Below, one piece after another: positions 18,234 to 26,644 of a DNA stretch of 64,000 nt. Each line of letters begins with the position of its first letter. Position 1 is the first letter of the stretch. Where the stretch lies: NCBI RefSeq assembly GCF_005954645.2, contig NZ_CP040695.2, forward strand, positions 2,914,001 to 2,978,000, in the 5' to 3' direction. Origin of the DNA: Nocardioides sp. S-1144 (lineage in GTDB: Bacteria; Actinomycetota; Actinomycetes; Propionibacteriales; Nocardioidaceae). A program made the position numbers and the translations under genes. The notes under the pieces were generated by a model. It searched no databases and was not told the DNA's origin. It was given only the letters and a program-made list of their open reading frames with translations.

Positions 18234-19436
18234 TCAGGTCGCCACGGCCGGGGCGAAGACCTCGGCACTGACCAGCCTCGAGGCGCCGATGACGCCGCCG
18301 GCGTCGACCAGCTCGCTCAGCACGATGGGCAGGTTGCCCGTGGCCAGGGGCAGCGAGCGCTGGTAGGCCGTCCCGCGGATCTCGGCCAGCAGCGCGTGCC
18401 CCAGGCCGCTGACCCGCCCGCCGATGACGATCAGGCCGGGGTTGAAGAACGACACCAGGCCCGCCACGACCTCCCCGACCCGCTGCCCGCTCTCACGCAG
18501 GAGGGTCGCGGCGGCGAGGTCACCGCGGGCCACCGCGGTACCGACGTCGCAGGCCCGGAGCAGGCCGTGCTCGGCCAGCAGGTCGGCCAGCACCGCGGAC
18601 CGGCCGCGCTCGGCGGCCTCGGTCGCGTCGCGGGCCAGCGCGGCTCCCCCGGCGTAGGCCTCGAGGCAGTCGGTGTTGCCGCACACGCAGCGCCGCCCGT
18701 CGCCGCGCACCTGGATGTGGCCGATGTCGCCGGCGCAACCATTGACGCCCCGGTAGAGCTCGCCGTCGACGACGACCCCGCAGCCGATGCCGGTGCCGAT
18801 CTTGACGAAGAGGAAGTCGCGGGCGTGGCGGGCGACGCCGGCGTGCAGCTCGCCGACCGCCATCACGTTCACGTCGTTGTCGAGCACGGCCGGGCAGCCC
18901 AGCTCGCGCGAGACGGTGTCGCGCACGGGGTAGCCGTCCCAGCCGGGCATCAGCGGTGGGGCGACCGAGACACCGCGGCCGAAGTCGACCGGACCGGGCA
19001 CCCCCACCCCGACGCCCATCGGCCGCTCGACACCGAGCTCGTCGAGCAGGCGCCGCACGTGGTCCAGCGCGGCCCGCAGCACCAGGTCGGGACCCATGTC
19101 GATGCGGCAGTCGACCTTCTCGGTGCGCAGGACGTCGAGGCGCCCGTCGGTGACGCCGACCGTGGTTCCGGTGGCGCCGATGGCGATGCCGACGAAACGG
19201 ATGTCGTCGGCCAGGGCGACCATCGTCGACCGGCGCCCGCCGCGCGACTGGGCCGGACCGGTCTCCTGGGTCAGCCCGATCTCCGAGAGCCGGCCGACCT
19301 CCGCCGCGATCGTCGTCCGCGACACCTGCAGCCGGTCGGCCAGCGCGGTCCTGGGCAGCGGCCCCTGGTCGCGCAGCACGGTCAGCAGCCGGGCCTGCAT
19401 CGCGCTCTCGGCGCGGCCCGACAAGGAGTGCAGCAT
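18234..19436 (-). CDS. ROK-family transcriptional regulator (NagC/XylR-like)
   Basis: The protein has 400 residues. An N-terminal winged helix (ARLLTVLRDQGPLPRTALADRLQVSRTTI, about residues 15-43, split here as ARLLTVLRDQGPLPRTAL and ADRLQVSRTTI) is followed by a ROK domain. The Zn-binding signature CVCGNTDCLEAYAGG is near residue 255 and the glycine-rich IGTGIGCGVVVDGELYRG near 225. Such proteins bind DNA until a sugar or sugar phosphate relieves them. It lies upstream of the sugar dehydrogenase and isomerase genes on the same strand and is probably their regulator. Its start is four bases from the WYL gene stop, so it may share that transcript. Confidence 0.9.
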   Translation of the reverse strand: MLHSLSGRAESAMQARLLTVLRDQGPLPRTALADRLQVSRTTIAAEVGRLSEIGLTQETGPAQSRGGRRSTMVALADDIRFVGIAIGATGTTVGVTDGRLDVLRTEKVDCRIDMGPDLVLRAALDHVRRLLDELGVERPMGVGVGVPGPVDFGRGVSVAPPLMPGWDGYPVRDTVSRELGCPAVLDNDVNVMAVGELHAGVARHARDFLFVKIGTGIGCGVVVDGELYRGVNGCAGDIGHIQVRGDGRRCVCGNTDCLEAYAGGAALARDATEAAERGRSAVLADLLAEHGLLRACDVGTAVARGDLAAATLLRESGQRVGEVVAGLVSFFNPGLIVIGGRVSGLGHALLAEIRGTAYQRSLPLATGNLPIVLSELVDAGGVIGASRLVSAEVFAPAVAT

Positions 19437-19440
19437 CAGG

Positions 19441-20388
19441 TCATCGTGCCATCCGGGCCAGCCGGCGTCCGAGCTCCGCGGCCACGTCGCGCAGCGCGTC
19501 GGGTTCGAGCACCTCCACCGGCCACGGCAGCAGCGCCAGGTGCACCGCCAGCCAGTCGAGCTGGTCGCCCCCCGCGGTGAGCACGGCCGCGTCGCCGTCG
19601 GGCTCGACGGCGCCCACCTGGGGCGGCAGCAGCTCGCGCACCTGCGCGGCCGTCGCCGAGACCCGGGCGCGCACGACGTGCCGGTACGGCGCGGCGGTCA
19701 CCGCCCGCTGCACGAAGGCGGCCGGGTCCGGGTGCTCGCGCGGAGGGACGCGCCAGGTCGTGGCGACGACGTCGGCCATCCGGTCGAGACGGAAGGTGCG
19801 CCAGTCGTCGCGGTCGACGTCGAAGGCCATCAGGTACCACCGGCGTCCGGTCGCGACCATCCGCACCGGCTCCACCGTCCGCTCCTGCCGCCCGCCGCCG
19901 CGCGAGGTGTAGCCGAACCGCACCCGGACGGCGTCGCGGCAGGCCCGCGCCAGCGTGGTCAGCACCTCGCCGTCGGCCTGCGCGACGCCGCCCGGCAGCG
20001 TCTCGGTGGCGCCGTGCAGCGTGCGGACCTCGGAGCGCAGCCGCGGCGGCATGACCTGGTCGAGCTTGGCGAGGGTGCGCAGCGCCGCCTCGCCGGTGCC
20101 GGCCACCGTCCCGCCGGCCGCCAGCCGCAGCGAGACTGCGATCGCGATGGCCTCGTCGTCGTCGAGCAGCAGGGGCGGTAGCGCCTTGCCGGCGCCGAGC
20201 TGGTAGCCGCCGCCGACGCCCTGGCTGGCGTGCACGGGGTAGCCGAGGTCGCGCAGCCGGCCGACGTCGCGCCGCACGCACCGGTCGGTGACGCCGAGCT
20301 CCCCGGCGAGCTCGGTGCCGGTCCAGGTCCGGCGCTGCTGGAGCAGGGTGAGCAGGCGCAGCACGCGCTGGGTGGTCCCGTCGGCCAT
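19441..20388 (-). CDS. WYL-domain transcriptional regulator (YafY-like)
   Basis: This 315-residue protein has an N-terminal HTH (RTWTGTELAGELGVTDRCVR, about 19-38), then a WYL domain around residues 140-215 containing RRWYLMAFDVDRDDWRTFRLDRM, given here as RRWYLMAFD and WRTFRLDRM. A WCX-like C-terminal part ends the protein. WYL proteins sense ligands or nucleic acid and regulate nearby genes. It is divergent from the DinB and VOC genes with 61 bp between starts, and a palindrome in that gap is a likely binding site. The ATG was chosen because the HTH follows at the usual distance. Confidence 0.9.
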   Translation of the reverse strand: MADGTTQRVLRLLTLLQQRRTWTGTELAGELGVTDRCVRRDVGRLRDLGYPVHASQGVGGGYQLGAGKALPPLLLDDDEAIAIAVSLRLAAGGTVAGTGEAALRTLAKLDQVMPPRLRSEVRTLHGATETLPGGVAQADGEVLTTLARACRDAVRVRFGYTSRGGGRQERTVEPVRMVATGRRWYLMAFDVDRDDWRTFRLDRMADVVATTWRVPPREHPDPAAFVQRAVTAAPYRHVVRARVSATAAQVRELLPPQVGAVEPDGDAAVLTAGGDQLDWLAVHLALLPWPVEVLEPDALRDVAAELGRRLARMAR

Positions 20389-20413
20389 GCCGGCAGCCTG
20401 CCAGAGACAGCGG

Positions 20414-20429
20414 ACCGGAACAGTCCGGT
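20414..20429. promoter_or_regulatory. Palindrome in the WYL/DinB divergent gap
   Basis: ACCGGA-ACAG-TCCGGT is a perfect inverted repeat with 6-bp arms and a 4-bp centre. It sits midway between the divergent starts at 20388 and 20450, where it would overlap both promoters. It is a good candidate operator for the WYL regulator. Confidence 0.55.
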
Positions 20430-20449
20430 ATCGCTGGCACGGTGGGGTC

Positions 20450-21016
20450 ATGACGACCTGGAACGCACTCCTGCGCGAGCAGCTCACCGCCCACTGGGAC
20501 ACCCAGCTCCGCCCCCGGCTCGACGGGCTGGGTGACGACGAGTACTTCTGGGAGCCGGTCCCCGGCGCCTGGAACGTCCGGCCCCGCGGCACCGGCACGG
20601 CGCCGGTCCAGGCCGGGAGCGGGGAGATGACCATCGACTTCGCCTTCCCCGAACCCGACCCGCCCCCGGTGACCACCATCGCCTGGCGGCTCGGTCACGT
20701 CATCGTCGGTGTCCTCGCCGTCCGCAACGCCGCGCACTTCGGCGGCGCCCCCGCCGACTACGAGTCCTTCGCCTACGCCGCCACGGCCACCGAGGCCCTG
20801 GCCCAGCTCGACGCCGAGCACGCCACCTGGACCGCCGGGGTGGAGGGCCTGGGCGAGGAGGGGCTGCTCCGCCCGGTCGGCGCGGCCGAGGGCGCCCACG
20901 CCGCCGCGCCCCACGCCGCGCTGGTGTTGCACATCCAGCGCGAGGTCATCCACCACCTCGCGGAGGTCGCGCTGCTCCGCGACCTCCACGCACACGGCGC
21001 GGGGACGGCGCGATGA
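20450..21016 (+). CDS. DinB-family protein
   Basis: The ATG gives 188 residues. The sequence fits the DinB/YfiT four-helix bundle: an N-terminal helix with LLREQLTAHWD, a conserved WRLGHVIVG segment near residue 83, and a C-terminal HIQREVIHHLAEVALLRDL with the His residues expected to bind metal. DinB-like proteins include thiol-dependent transferases; the substrate here is unknown. The stop overlaps the VOC gene start (ATGA), so the two are co-translated. Confidence 0.85.
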   Translation: MTTWNALLREQLTAHWDTQLRPRLDGLGDDEYFWEPVPGAWNVRPRGTGTAPVQAGSGEMTIDFAFPEPDPPPVTTIAWRLGHVIVGVLAVRNAAHFGGAPADYESFAYAATATEALAQLDAEHATWTAGVEGLGEEGLLRPVGAAEGAHAAAPHAALVLHIQREVIHHLAEVALLRDLHAHGAGTAR

Positions 21017-21462
21017 GCGACCCGACGACCCGCGAGGTGCAGGTCAGCTTCGACGCCGCCGACCCGGCCGCGCTCTGCGCGTTCTGGTGCGCGGCCCTCG
21101 GCTACGAGGTCGACGCTCCCCCGCCCGGCTTCGACACCTGGGACGCCGCCCTCGACGCCTTCGGGGTGCCGCCCGAGCGGCGCAACGACGCCTCGGCGGC
21201 GCACCACCCCGGGGGCGCCGGGCCGCGGCTGTTCTTCCAGCGCGTGCCGGAGACGAAGACGGCGAAGAACCGCGTCCACCTCGACGTCCGCGCGGCACCC
21301 GGGTTGCGGGGCGAGGAGCGGATGGTGGCCCTGGAGGCCGAGTGCGACCGCCTCGTCGCCCTCGGCGCCACGCGGGTGCAGCGGCACGAGCCCGCTCCCC
21401 CGTTGTCGCACGGGTTCATCGTGCTGGCCGACCCCGAGGGCAACGAGCTCTGCCTGGACTGA
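21013..21462 (+). CDS. VOC-family (glyoxalase-like) protein
   Basis: This 149-residue protein is one vicinal-oxygen-chelate unit of the glyoxalase-like Glyoxalase_6 type: VQVSFDAADPAALCAFWCAAL at the N-terminus (first strand and helix, 21 residues in all but given here without its last residue as VQVSFDAADPAALCAFWCAA), RVHLDVRA in the middle, and FIVLADPEGNELCLD at the end. Members bind metal and small molecules or inactivate antibiotics; the substrate is not predictable. It is coupled to the DinB gene and probably controlled by the divergent WYL regulator. Confidence 0.87.
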   Translation: MSDPTTREVQVSFDAADPAALCAFWCAALGYEVDAPPPGFDTWDAALDAFGVPPERRNDASAAHHPGGAGPRLFFQRVPETKTAKNRVHLDVRAAPGLRGEERMVALEAECDRLVALGATRVQRHEPAPPLSHGFIVLADPEGNELCLD

Positions 21463-21488
21463 CCCGGCGCGCCGGCGTCCACCCCGGG

Positions 21489-22091
21489 TCAGAGCGCGGG
21501 CGCGCCCCAGATCGCCAGCCAGCGGGAGGGGTCCTGCTCGATCGGCAGCTCGGGGACGAGCAGGTCGCGGACCTGGATCTCGAGCAGGGTGTCGCGCTCG
21601 CGACCCCCGGCCCCCTGGCCGGGCTTGGGCGCGAACGGGTAGAAGGTGCCCTGCTTGTAGAGGTAGACCAGGCCGAGCCGGCGGCCGGAGGAGTCGGCGA
21701 AGGGCACCAGCGAGCAGAGCAGCGCGGGACCGAAGCCCGCGGCCTCCAGGCCGGTGTTCACGGCGTGCAGGTCGGTGCACAGCTCGCCGAGGTCGGAGGT
21801 CGCCGGGTCGTGGGGCGGGTGGTCGACCTCGAGCCAGGTGAAGCCGAACTCGTCGGTGGTGACGTCGATGGTCGGCGCCCCCGACGTGGCCCGCAGCAGC
21901 TCGACGACGTCGGTCTGGGTGTCGGCGAACGCCGGACCGGCGGCCGCGCGGTAGCAGACGGCGCCGTCGCCGGTGGGCACCAGGCCGAGCGTCGTCTGCA
22001 GCGTGATCGCGGCGCTCGGCACGTTGAACAGCGCGTCGAGGTCGGCCTGCTTCGGCCGGGAGCGGCCGAGGATGGAGTCGAGGAAGCCCAT
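21489..22091 (-). CDS. pspAB: PspA-associated protein PspAB
   Basis: The 200-residue protein begins MGFLDSILGRSRPKQADLDALF, recognisable as the actinobacterial PspAB family (shown here as MGFLDSILGRS and KQADLDALF). It has no obvious signal or membrane segment. Its role is not known in detail; the family occurs with PspA and HtpX in envelope-stress loci. It is the last gene of the pspA-pspAA-htpX-pspAB transcript, seven bases after htpX. Confidence 0.87.
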   Translation of the reverse strand: MGFLDSILGRSRPKQADLDALFNVPSAAITLQTTLGLVPTGDGAVCYRAAAGPAFADTQTDVVELLRATSGAPTIDVTTDEFGFTWLEVDHPPHDPATSDLGELCTDLHAVNTGLEAAGFGPALLCSLVPFADSSGRRLGLVYLYKQGTFYPFAPKPGQGAGGRERDTLLEIQVRDLLVPELPIEQDPSRWLAIWGAPAL

Positions 22092-22098
22092 CAGGTGC

Positions 22099-23007
22099 TC
22101 ACGCGGTGGGCCGGTCGAGCTCGCCCTGGATGCGGGCCAGCTGCTCGAGCCGCTTCTCCAGCGGCGGGTGGGTGGAGGCCAGCCCCTTGAGGCTGATCGG
22201 GGAGATGCACAGCGCGCTGCCGGCGCTGACCTGGCGCAGGTCGCGCTCGGGCACCCGCTGCATGCCACCGCTGATCTTCTGCAGCGCCGAGGCCAGCGCC
22301 GCGGGCTTGAGCGTCAGGTAGGCCCCGGCCCGGTCGGCGGACAGCTCGCGGTAGCGCGACAGCAGCCGCAGCAGCACGAAGCTGACGGCGTACACGACGA
22401 GGCTGACCAGCAGCACCACGAGCCAGACCGGGAGGCCGTTGTTGTTGTCGCGGCGCCCGCCCCCGAAGAAGCCGAGGCCGCCGTACTGCGCGCCCTGGGT
22501 GAGCATCCCGGCCGCGATGCCGGACGACGAGGCGACGGTCATCACCAGCACGTCGCGGTGCGCGACGTGGGAGAGCTCGTGGGCCAGGACGCCCTCGAGC
22601 TCCTGGGTCGTGAGCAGCCCGAGGATCCCGGTGGTCACGCAGACCACGGCCCGGTCGGGCGAGCGGCCGGTCGCGAAGGCGTTGGGCACCGAGGTGTCGG
22701 CGATGCCGACGCGCGGCTTCGGCATGTCGGCGAGGGTGCAGAGCCGGTCGATCATGCCGTGCAGCTCCGGCGCCTCCTGCGGCGTGACCTCGCGGGCCCG
22801 CATCGCCCGCATCGCGATCTTGTCGGAGCTGGACCACTGGTAGACGGCGAACCCGATGCCGGCCACCGCGACCAGGATGCCGATGCCCTGGCCGGCGGCG
22901 GCGGCGAGCACGACGACGAGGGCCACGAACAGTCCCCCGAGGAGGAACATCACGAGCGTCATCCGGGCGGTCAGGCCGGCGTCACCGACGAAACGAGTGC
23001 GAGCCAT
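22099..23007 (-). CDS. htpX: Membrane zinc metalloprotease HtpX
   Basis: This 302-residue protein has two N-terminal transmembrane segments (about 14-33 and 39-58) and two more around residues 150-200. The M48 zinc site is VLAHELSHVAHRD (HExxH, near residue 141) with a downstream Glu in RELSADRAGAY. HtpX degrades misfolded membrane proteins. It lies between pspAA and pspAB, a layout seen in other actinobacteria, which ties it to the Psp envelope-stress response. Confidence 0.95.
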   Translation of the reverse strand: MARTRFVGDAGLTARMTLVMFLLGGLFVALVVVLAAAAGQGIGILVAVAGIGFAVYQWSSSDKIAMRAMRAREVTPQEAPELHGMIDRLCTLADMPKPRVGIADTSVPNAFATGRSPDRAVVCVTTGILGLLTTQELEGVLAHELSHVAHRDVLVMTVASSSGIAAGMLTQGAQYGGLGFFGGGRRDNNNGLPVWLVVLLVSLVVYAVSFVLLRLLSRYRELSADRAGAYLTLKPAALASALQKISGGMQRVPERDLRQVSAGSALCISPISLKGLASTHPPLEKRLEQLARIQGELDRPTA

Positions 23008-23067
23008 GGGTCCAGTCTCCCGTGCGCTCCAAGGGGGGTGGTCCCCACCTCCGGGCGACGCGCGGGC

Positions 23068-23355
23068 TCAGCCGGGGATGAGGCCGTCGTCGGAGAGCAT
23101 CTGACGCACCTCGGCGATGGAGGCGTCGTCGGGCGGCAGGATCAGGTCGGACTCGTCGAGGGAGTCGTCGGCGTGCCGGACCCCGACGGTGCGGACGCCC
23201 TCGAGCAGCGCGACCAGCGCCGGGCGGAACGTCGTCTCGTCGTCGGCCTCGATGGCGGCCTCGACGGCCGAGTCGAGCTCGTTGAGGCGGTCGAGCGCCT
23301 CCTCGGCGATGTCGAACTGCCCCTCGCCGAGGATGCGGATGATCATGGCGGTCAT
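23068..23355 (-). CDS. pspAA: PspA-associated protein PspAA
   Basis: A 95-residue acidic protein beginning MTAMIIRILGEGQFDI, matching the PspAA family. It has a predicted beta-strand start, a helical middle (EEALDRLNELDSAVEAAIEA) and a variable acidic tail. Its start overlaps the pspA stop by four bases, so it is made together with PspA. It probably modulates PspA in the membrane-stress response. Confidence 0.87.
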   Translation of the reverse strand: MTAMIIRILGEGQFDIAEEALDRLNELDSAVEAAIEADDETTFRPALVALLEGVRTVGVRHADDSLDESDLILPPDDASIAEVRQMLSDDGLIPG

Positions 23356-24143
23356 CGGGGCGTCTCGCCCTCGGCCTGGGTCTCCTTCGACAGCGGGTCG
23401 GCCGCGCCGGCGCCGGCGGCACCGAGCTGGCCGGGCGCCTGCGGTGCGGAGAGCCCCTTGAGGCGGGCGAGCTCGAGCTCGACGTCGGACTGCGAGCCCA
23501 GCGAGTCGAGCTCGCGGGAGATGTCGTCGCTCGGGCCCGACGACGTGACGTCGTCGAGGGCGCCGGAGGCGATGAGCTCGTCGATCGCGCCGGCCCGGGC
23601 CTGCATGTTGGCCGTCTTGTCCTCGGCGCGCTGGATCGCCATGCCGACGTCGCCCATCTCCTCGCCGATGCCGGAGACGGCCTCGTTGATGCGGGTCTGG
23701 GCCTCGGCCGCGGTGTAGGTGGCCTTGATGGTCTCCTTGCGGGTGCGGAAGGCCTCGACCTTGGCCTGCAGCCGCTGCTGGGCCAGGACGAGCTTCTCCT
23801 CCTCACCCTGCAGCTGGGCGTGCTGCGCGCGGAGGTCGGAGATCTGGGTGTTGAGCCCGGACTTGCGGGTCAGCGCCTCGCGGGCGAGGTCCTCGCGGTC
23901 CATCTGCAGCGCCTTCTCGGCCTGCGACTGCAGCTTGGCGGCCTGCTGCTCGAGCTGACCGATCTGCAGCTCGATGCGCTTGCGACTGGTCGCCACGTCG
24001 GCGACCCCGCGGCGCACCTTCGTGAGCAGCTCGAGCTGGCGCTGGTAGCTGTAGTCGAGGGTCTCGCGCGGGTCCTCGGCTGCGTCGAGCGCCTTGTTGG
24101 CCTTGGCCCGGAAGATCAGGCTCATCCTCTTCATCAAGCTCAT
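23352..24143 (-). CDS. pspA: PspA/IM30 phage shock protein family
   Basis: The 263-residue protein is almost wholly alpha-helical coiled coil from residue 1 to about 190, with the N-terminal LIFRAKANKALDAAEDPRET typical of PspA/Vipp1. A Ser/Gly/Ala/Pro-rich tail follows. PspA binds stressed membranes and stabilises them. It is the first gene of a four-gene operon with pspAA, htpX and pspAB, and it is divergent from the DUF3043 gene. Confidence 0.93.
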   Translation of the reverse strand: MSLMKRMSLIFRAKANKALDAAEDPRETLDYSYQRQLELLTKVRRGVADVATSRKRIELQIGQLEQQAAKLQSQAEKALQMDREDLAREALTRKSGLNTQISDLRAQHAQLQGEEEKLVLAQQRLQAKVEAFRTRKETIKATYTAAEAQTRINEAVSGIGEEMGDVGMAIQRAEDKTANMQARAGAIDELIASGALDDVTSSGPSDDISRELDSLGSQSDVELELARLKGLSAPQAPGQLGAAGAGAADPLSKETQAEGETPR

Positions 24144-24223
24144 GCGCTCACCCTATGCCCGAGCCGCAAGTGGGTCGACGGGTGCGGCCGCACCGTCGGC
24201 GGTGCAGCGGCGACCGGACCGGC

Positions 24224-24239
24224 GGTACCCACGGGTACC
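24224..24239. promoter_or_regulatory. Palindrome upstream of the DUF3043 gene
   Basis: GGTACCC-AC-GGGTACC is a perfect inverted repeat (7-bp arms) 35 bp before the TTG start at 24275 and about 80 bp before pspA on the other strand. TACCCT at 24236-24241 resembles a -10 box. It may be an operator shared by this divergent pair. Confidence 0.35.
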
Positions 24240-24274
24240 CTGGGCCCATCGTCCACCGGCCAGAAGGCAGCTCG

Positions 24275-24832
24275 TTGTTCCGTCGTCGCAAGTCCGAGAC
24301 CAGCACGTCCGACGTCCCCGGCGTCGACCTCGCCAAGAGCGGGGGCAAGGGGCGACCCACGCCGACCCGCAAGGAGGCCGAGGCCGCCGCCCGCGCGCGG
24401 GCCCGCGTGCCGCGCACCCGCAGGGAGCAGATGCAGGCCCAGCGGGCCTCGCGCTCCGAGTCGAGCCAGCGCGTCCGGCAGGGCATGAAGGACGGCGACG
24501 AGCGCTACCTGCTGACCCGCGACAAGGGCCCGGTGCGCCGGTTCATCCGTGACTTCGTCGACGTCCGGTTCTCGTTCGCCGAGATCGTGATCCCGTTGAT
24601 GATCGTCTCGCTCTTCGTGCAGGCGCTGATCATCCCGCTCTTCCTCGTGCTCGTCGTCGACCTCGTCGTGCTCCGCCTGCGGCTGCGCAAGCAGCTGCGG
24701 GCGCGCTTCCCCGAGGAGTCGCTCAAGGGCACCTCGTACTACGCGATCACCCGCGCGATGCAGATGAAGTTCATGCGGATGCCCAAGCCGAAGATGAAGA
24801 TCGGCCAGGCGCTCCCCGAGCACTACCGCTGA
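24275..24832 (+). CDS. DUF3043 membrane protein
   Basis: The TTG at 24275 (FRRRKSE follows) gives 185 residues, with AAGG eight bases upstream. The N-terminal 100 residues are charged and contain TPTRKEAEAAARARARVPR, the DUF3043 hallmark. Two close membrane helices follow around residues 105-130 and a basic C-terminus (MPKPKMKIGQALPEHYR). The family is confined to actinobacteria and has no assigned function. Divergence from pspA suggests, but does not show, a membrane-related role. Confidence 0.87.
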   Translation: MFRRRKSETSTSDVPGVDLAKSGGKGRPTPTRKEAEAAARARARVPRTRREQMQAQRASRSESSQRVRQGMKDGDERYLLTRDKGPVRRFIRDFVDVRFSFAEIVIPLMIVSLFVQALIIPLFLVLVVDLVVLRLRLRKQLRARFPEESLKGTSYYAITRAMQMKFMRMPKPKMKIGQALPEHYR

Positions 24833-24915
24833 CGGGGGCCGGGCTCGCCCGGCCGTTCCTCCTGCGGGGGTGCTCACCGGTGGTCGGCGCGGGTGAGGAG
24901 CGGCTGCGACGCGCG

Positions 24916-24967
24916 GAAACCCCGCAACCGACCTCGGGAGGGTTCGCGAGGTCGGTCGCGGGGTTTC
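24916..24967. terminator. Long 21-bp hairpin between convergent genes
   Basis: Arms 24916-24936 and 24947-24967 pair over 21 bp with a single A-C mismatch and a 10-nt loop. The stem begins GAAACCCCGC and ends GCGGGGTTTC, so each strand has a T run at the 3' foot. It lies between the DUF3043 gene and the aldo/keto reductase gene and fits a bidirectional terminator. Confidence 0.8.
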
Positions 24968-25012
24968 GTCGGCGCTCGCTGGCGCTCGCTTGCCCAACCT
25001 GCGACGGCTGGG

Positions 25013-26023
25013 TCAGCCGAACATCTCCGAGCGTCGCGGCGACTGGGTCTTGGCGGGGTCGCGCACGACCACGTCGCCGAGGACGTCGTCGATCGCGGTG
25101 AGGGCGTCGGCGTCGAGGGTGATCCCGGCGGCCTTGACGTTCTCGGTGACCTGCTCGGGGCGGGAGGCGCCGATGATGGCCGAGGAGACGTTGGGGTTCT
25201 GCAGCACCCAGGCCACGGCGAGCTGGGCCAGCGAGAGCCCGGCCTCGTCGGCGATCGGCTGGAGGCGCTGGACGCGCTCGAGGACGTCGTCGTCCATCCA
25301 GCGCTTGATCATGTCGGCGCCACCCTTCTCGTCGGTGGCGCGCGACCCGGCCGGCAGCTCGGCGCCGGGCTTGTACTTGCCGGTCAGCGCGCCCTGCGCG
25401 ATCGGCGACCAGACCACCTGGCCGAGCCCCAGCTCCTCGCTGGTCGGCACGACCTCGGCCTCGATGACGCGCCACAGCATGTTGTACTGCGGCTGGTTCG
25501 AGACCAGCGGGACGTGGAGCTCGCGGGCCAGCGCGGCCGCGGCGCGGATCTCCTCCGCCCGCCACTCCGAGACGCCGATGTAGAGCGCCTTGCCGGCGCG
25601 GACGACGTCGGCGAAGGCCAGCATCGTCTCCTCCAGCGGCGTCTCGTGGTCGAAGCGGTGCGCCTGGTAGAGGTCGACGTAGTCGGTGCCGAGGCGCTGC
25701 AGCGAGCCGTCGATCGACTCCAGGATGTGCTTGCGCGACAGCCCGTGGTCGTTCTGCTTGCCGGGCCCGGTCGGCCAGAAGACCTTGGTGAAGATCTCCA
25801 GGCCCTGCCGCCGCTCGCCGGCCAGGGCCTTGCCGAGCACGGTCTCGGCGGCGGTGTTGGCGTAGACGTCGGCGGTGTCGAAGGTGGTGATCCCCTCGTC
25901 GAGGGCCTGGCGCACGCACGCGAGCGCGGCGTCCTCCTCGACCTGGGAACCATGGGTGAGCCAGTTGCCGTACGAGATGGCCGAGACCTTCAGACCACTC
26001 GCACCGAGGTTGCGGAATTCCAT
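25013..26023 (-). CDS. Aldo/keto reductase (K+-channel beta-subunit-like)
   Basis: This 336-residue NADPH-dependent oxidoreductase starts MEFRNLGASGLKVSAISYG. The catalytic tetrad is visible as Asp and Tyr in FDTADVYAN (about residues 48-56), Lys in IFTKVFW, and His in YQAHRFD. The C-terminal cofactor segment reads SSAIIGASRPEQVTEN. Closest in type to the YghZ/KCNAB-like group, which reduces aldehydes. The ATG has a GGAGG site five bases upstream, which fixes the start. Confidence 0.95.
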   Translation of the reverse strand: MEFRNLGASGLKVSAISYGNWLTHGSQVEEDAALACVRQALDEGITTFDTADVYANTAAETVLGKALAGERRQGLEIFTKVFWPTGPGKQNDHGLSRKHILESIDGSLQRLGTDYVDLYQAHRFDHETPLEETMLAFADVVRAGKALYIGVSEWRAEEIRAAAALARELHVPLVSNQPQYNMLWRVIEAEVVPTSEELGLGQVVWSPIAQGALTGKYKPGAELPAGSRATDEKGGADMIKRWMDDDVLERVQRLQPIADEAGLSLAQLAVAWVLQNPNVSSAIIGASRPEQVTENVKAAGITLDADALTAIDDVLGDVVVRDPAKTQSPRRSEMFG

Positions 26024-26098
26024 GTCCTCCAACCTAGCCACCCCGGTGTTGCCGCCCCGCGACGCCACCGCCGCGGCGGCCACTGCGATGATCGGTCC

Positions 26099-26644
26099 AT
26101 GAGCTCCCCGACCGCCGACGTCTCCGTCCGCGTCGCCTGGTCCGACGACGCCGACGCGATCGCGGCGGTGCAGGTGCGCGCCTGGGGCGAGCAGTACGCC
26201 GGCGTCCTGCCCCCCGAGGCGATCCCGACCGACCCGGCGCCGGTCGCCGAGGCGTGGCGGACCTCGATGGGCCGGCCCGCCGACGCCCGCAACCGGGTCC
26301 TGGTCGCGCTGGAGCGCAACCGGGTCGTCGGCTACGCGGTCACCACGCCGGCCGTCGACCCCGACTGCGATCCGATCGCCGACGGCGAGCTGGCCGAGCT
26401 GGCCGTCGTCCCCGACGAGCGCGGCAAGGGCCACGGCTCCCGGCTGCTGCAGGCGGCCGCCGAGACCCTCGAGGCCGACCGCTTCACCCGGGCCGTCACC
26501 TGGACGATCGCCACCGACGACCGGCGCCGCGCGTTCCTCGAGAGCGCCGGCTGGGCTCCCGACTCAGCGCACCGCGAGCTCGACCTCGACGGGAGCGGCA
26601 CCACCACGCTCAAGCAGGTCCGCCTGCACACCGCCCTGGCGTGA
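26099..26644 (+). CDS. GNAT-family N-acetyltransferase
   Basis: The 181-residue protein has one GNAT domain: LAELAVVPDERGKGHGSRLL (about 100-119) contains the acetyl-CoA loop R-G-K-G-H-G. The N-terminal part (VRVAWSDDADAIAAVQVRAW) is the usual first strand and helix. The substrate is unknown. It overlaps the AzlC gene start (GTGA) and is divergent from the aldo/keto reductase. Confidence 0.88.
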   Translation: MSSPTADVSVRVAWSDDADAIAAVQVRAWGEQYAGVLPPEAIPTDPAPVAEAWRTSMGRPADARNRVLVALERNRVVGYAVTTPAVDPDCDPIADGELAELAVVPDERGKGHGSRLLQAAAETLEADRFTRAVTWTIATDDRRRAFLESAGWAPDSAHRELDLDGSGTTTLKQVRLHTALA

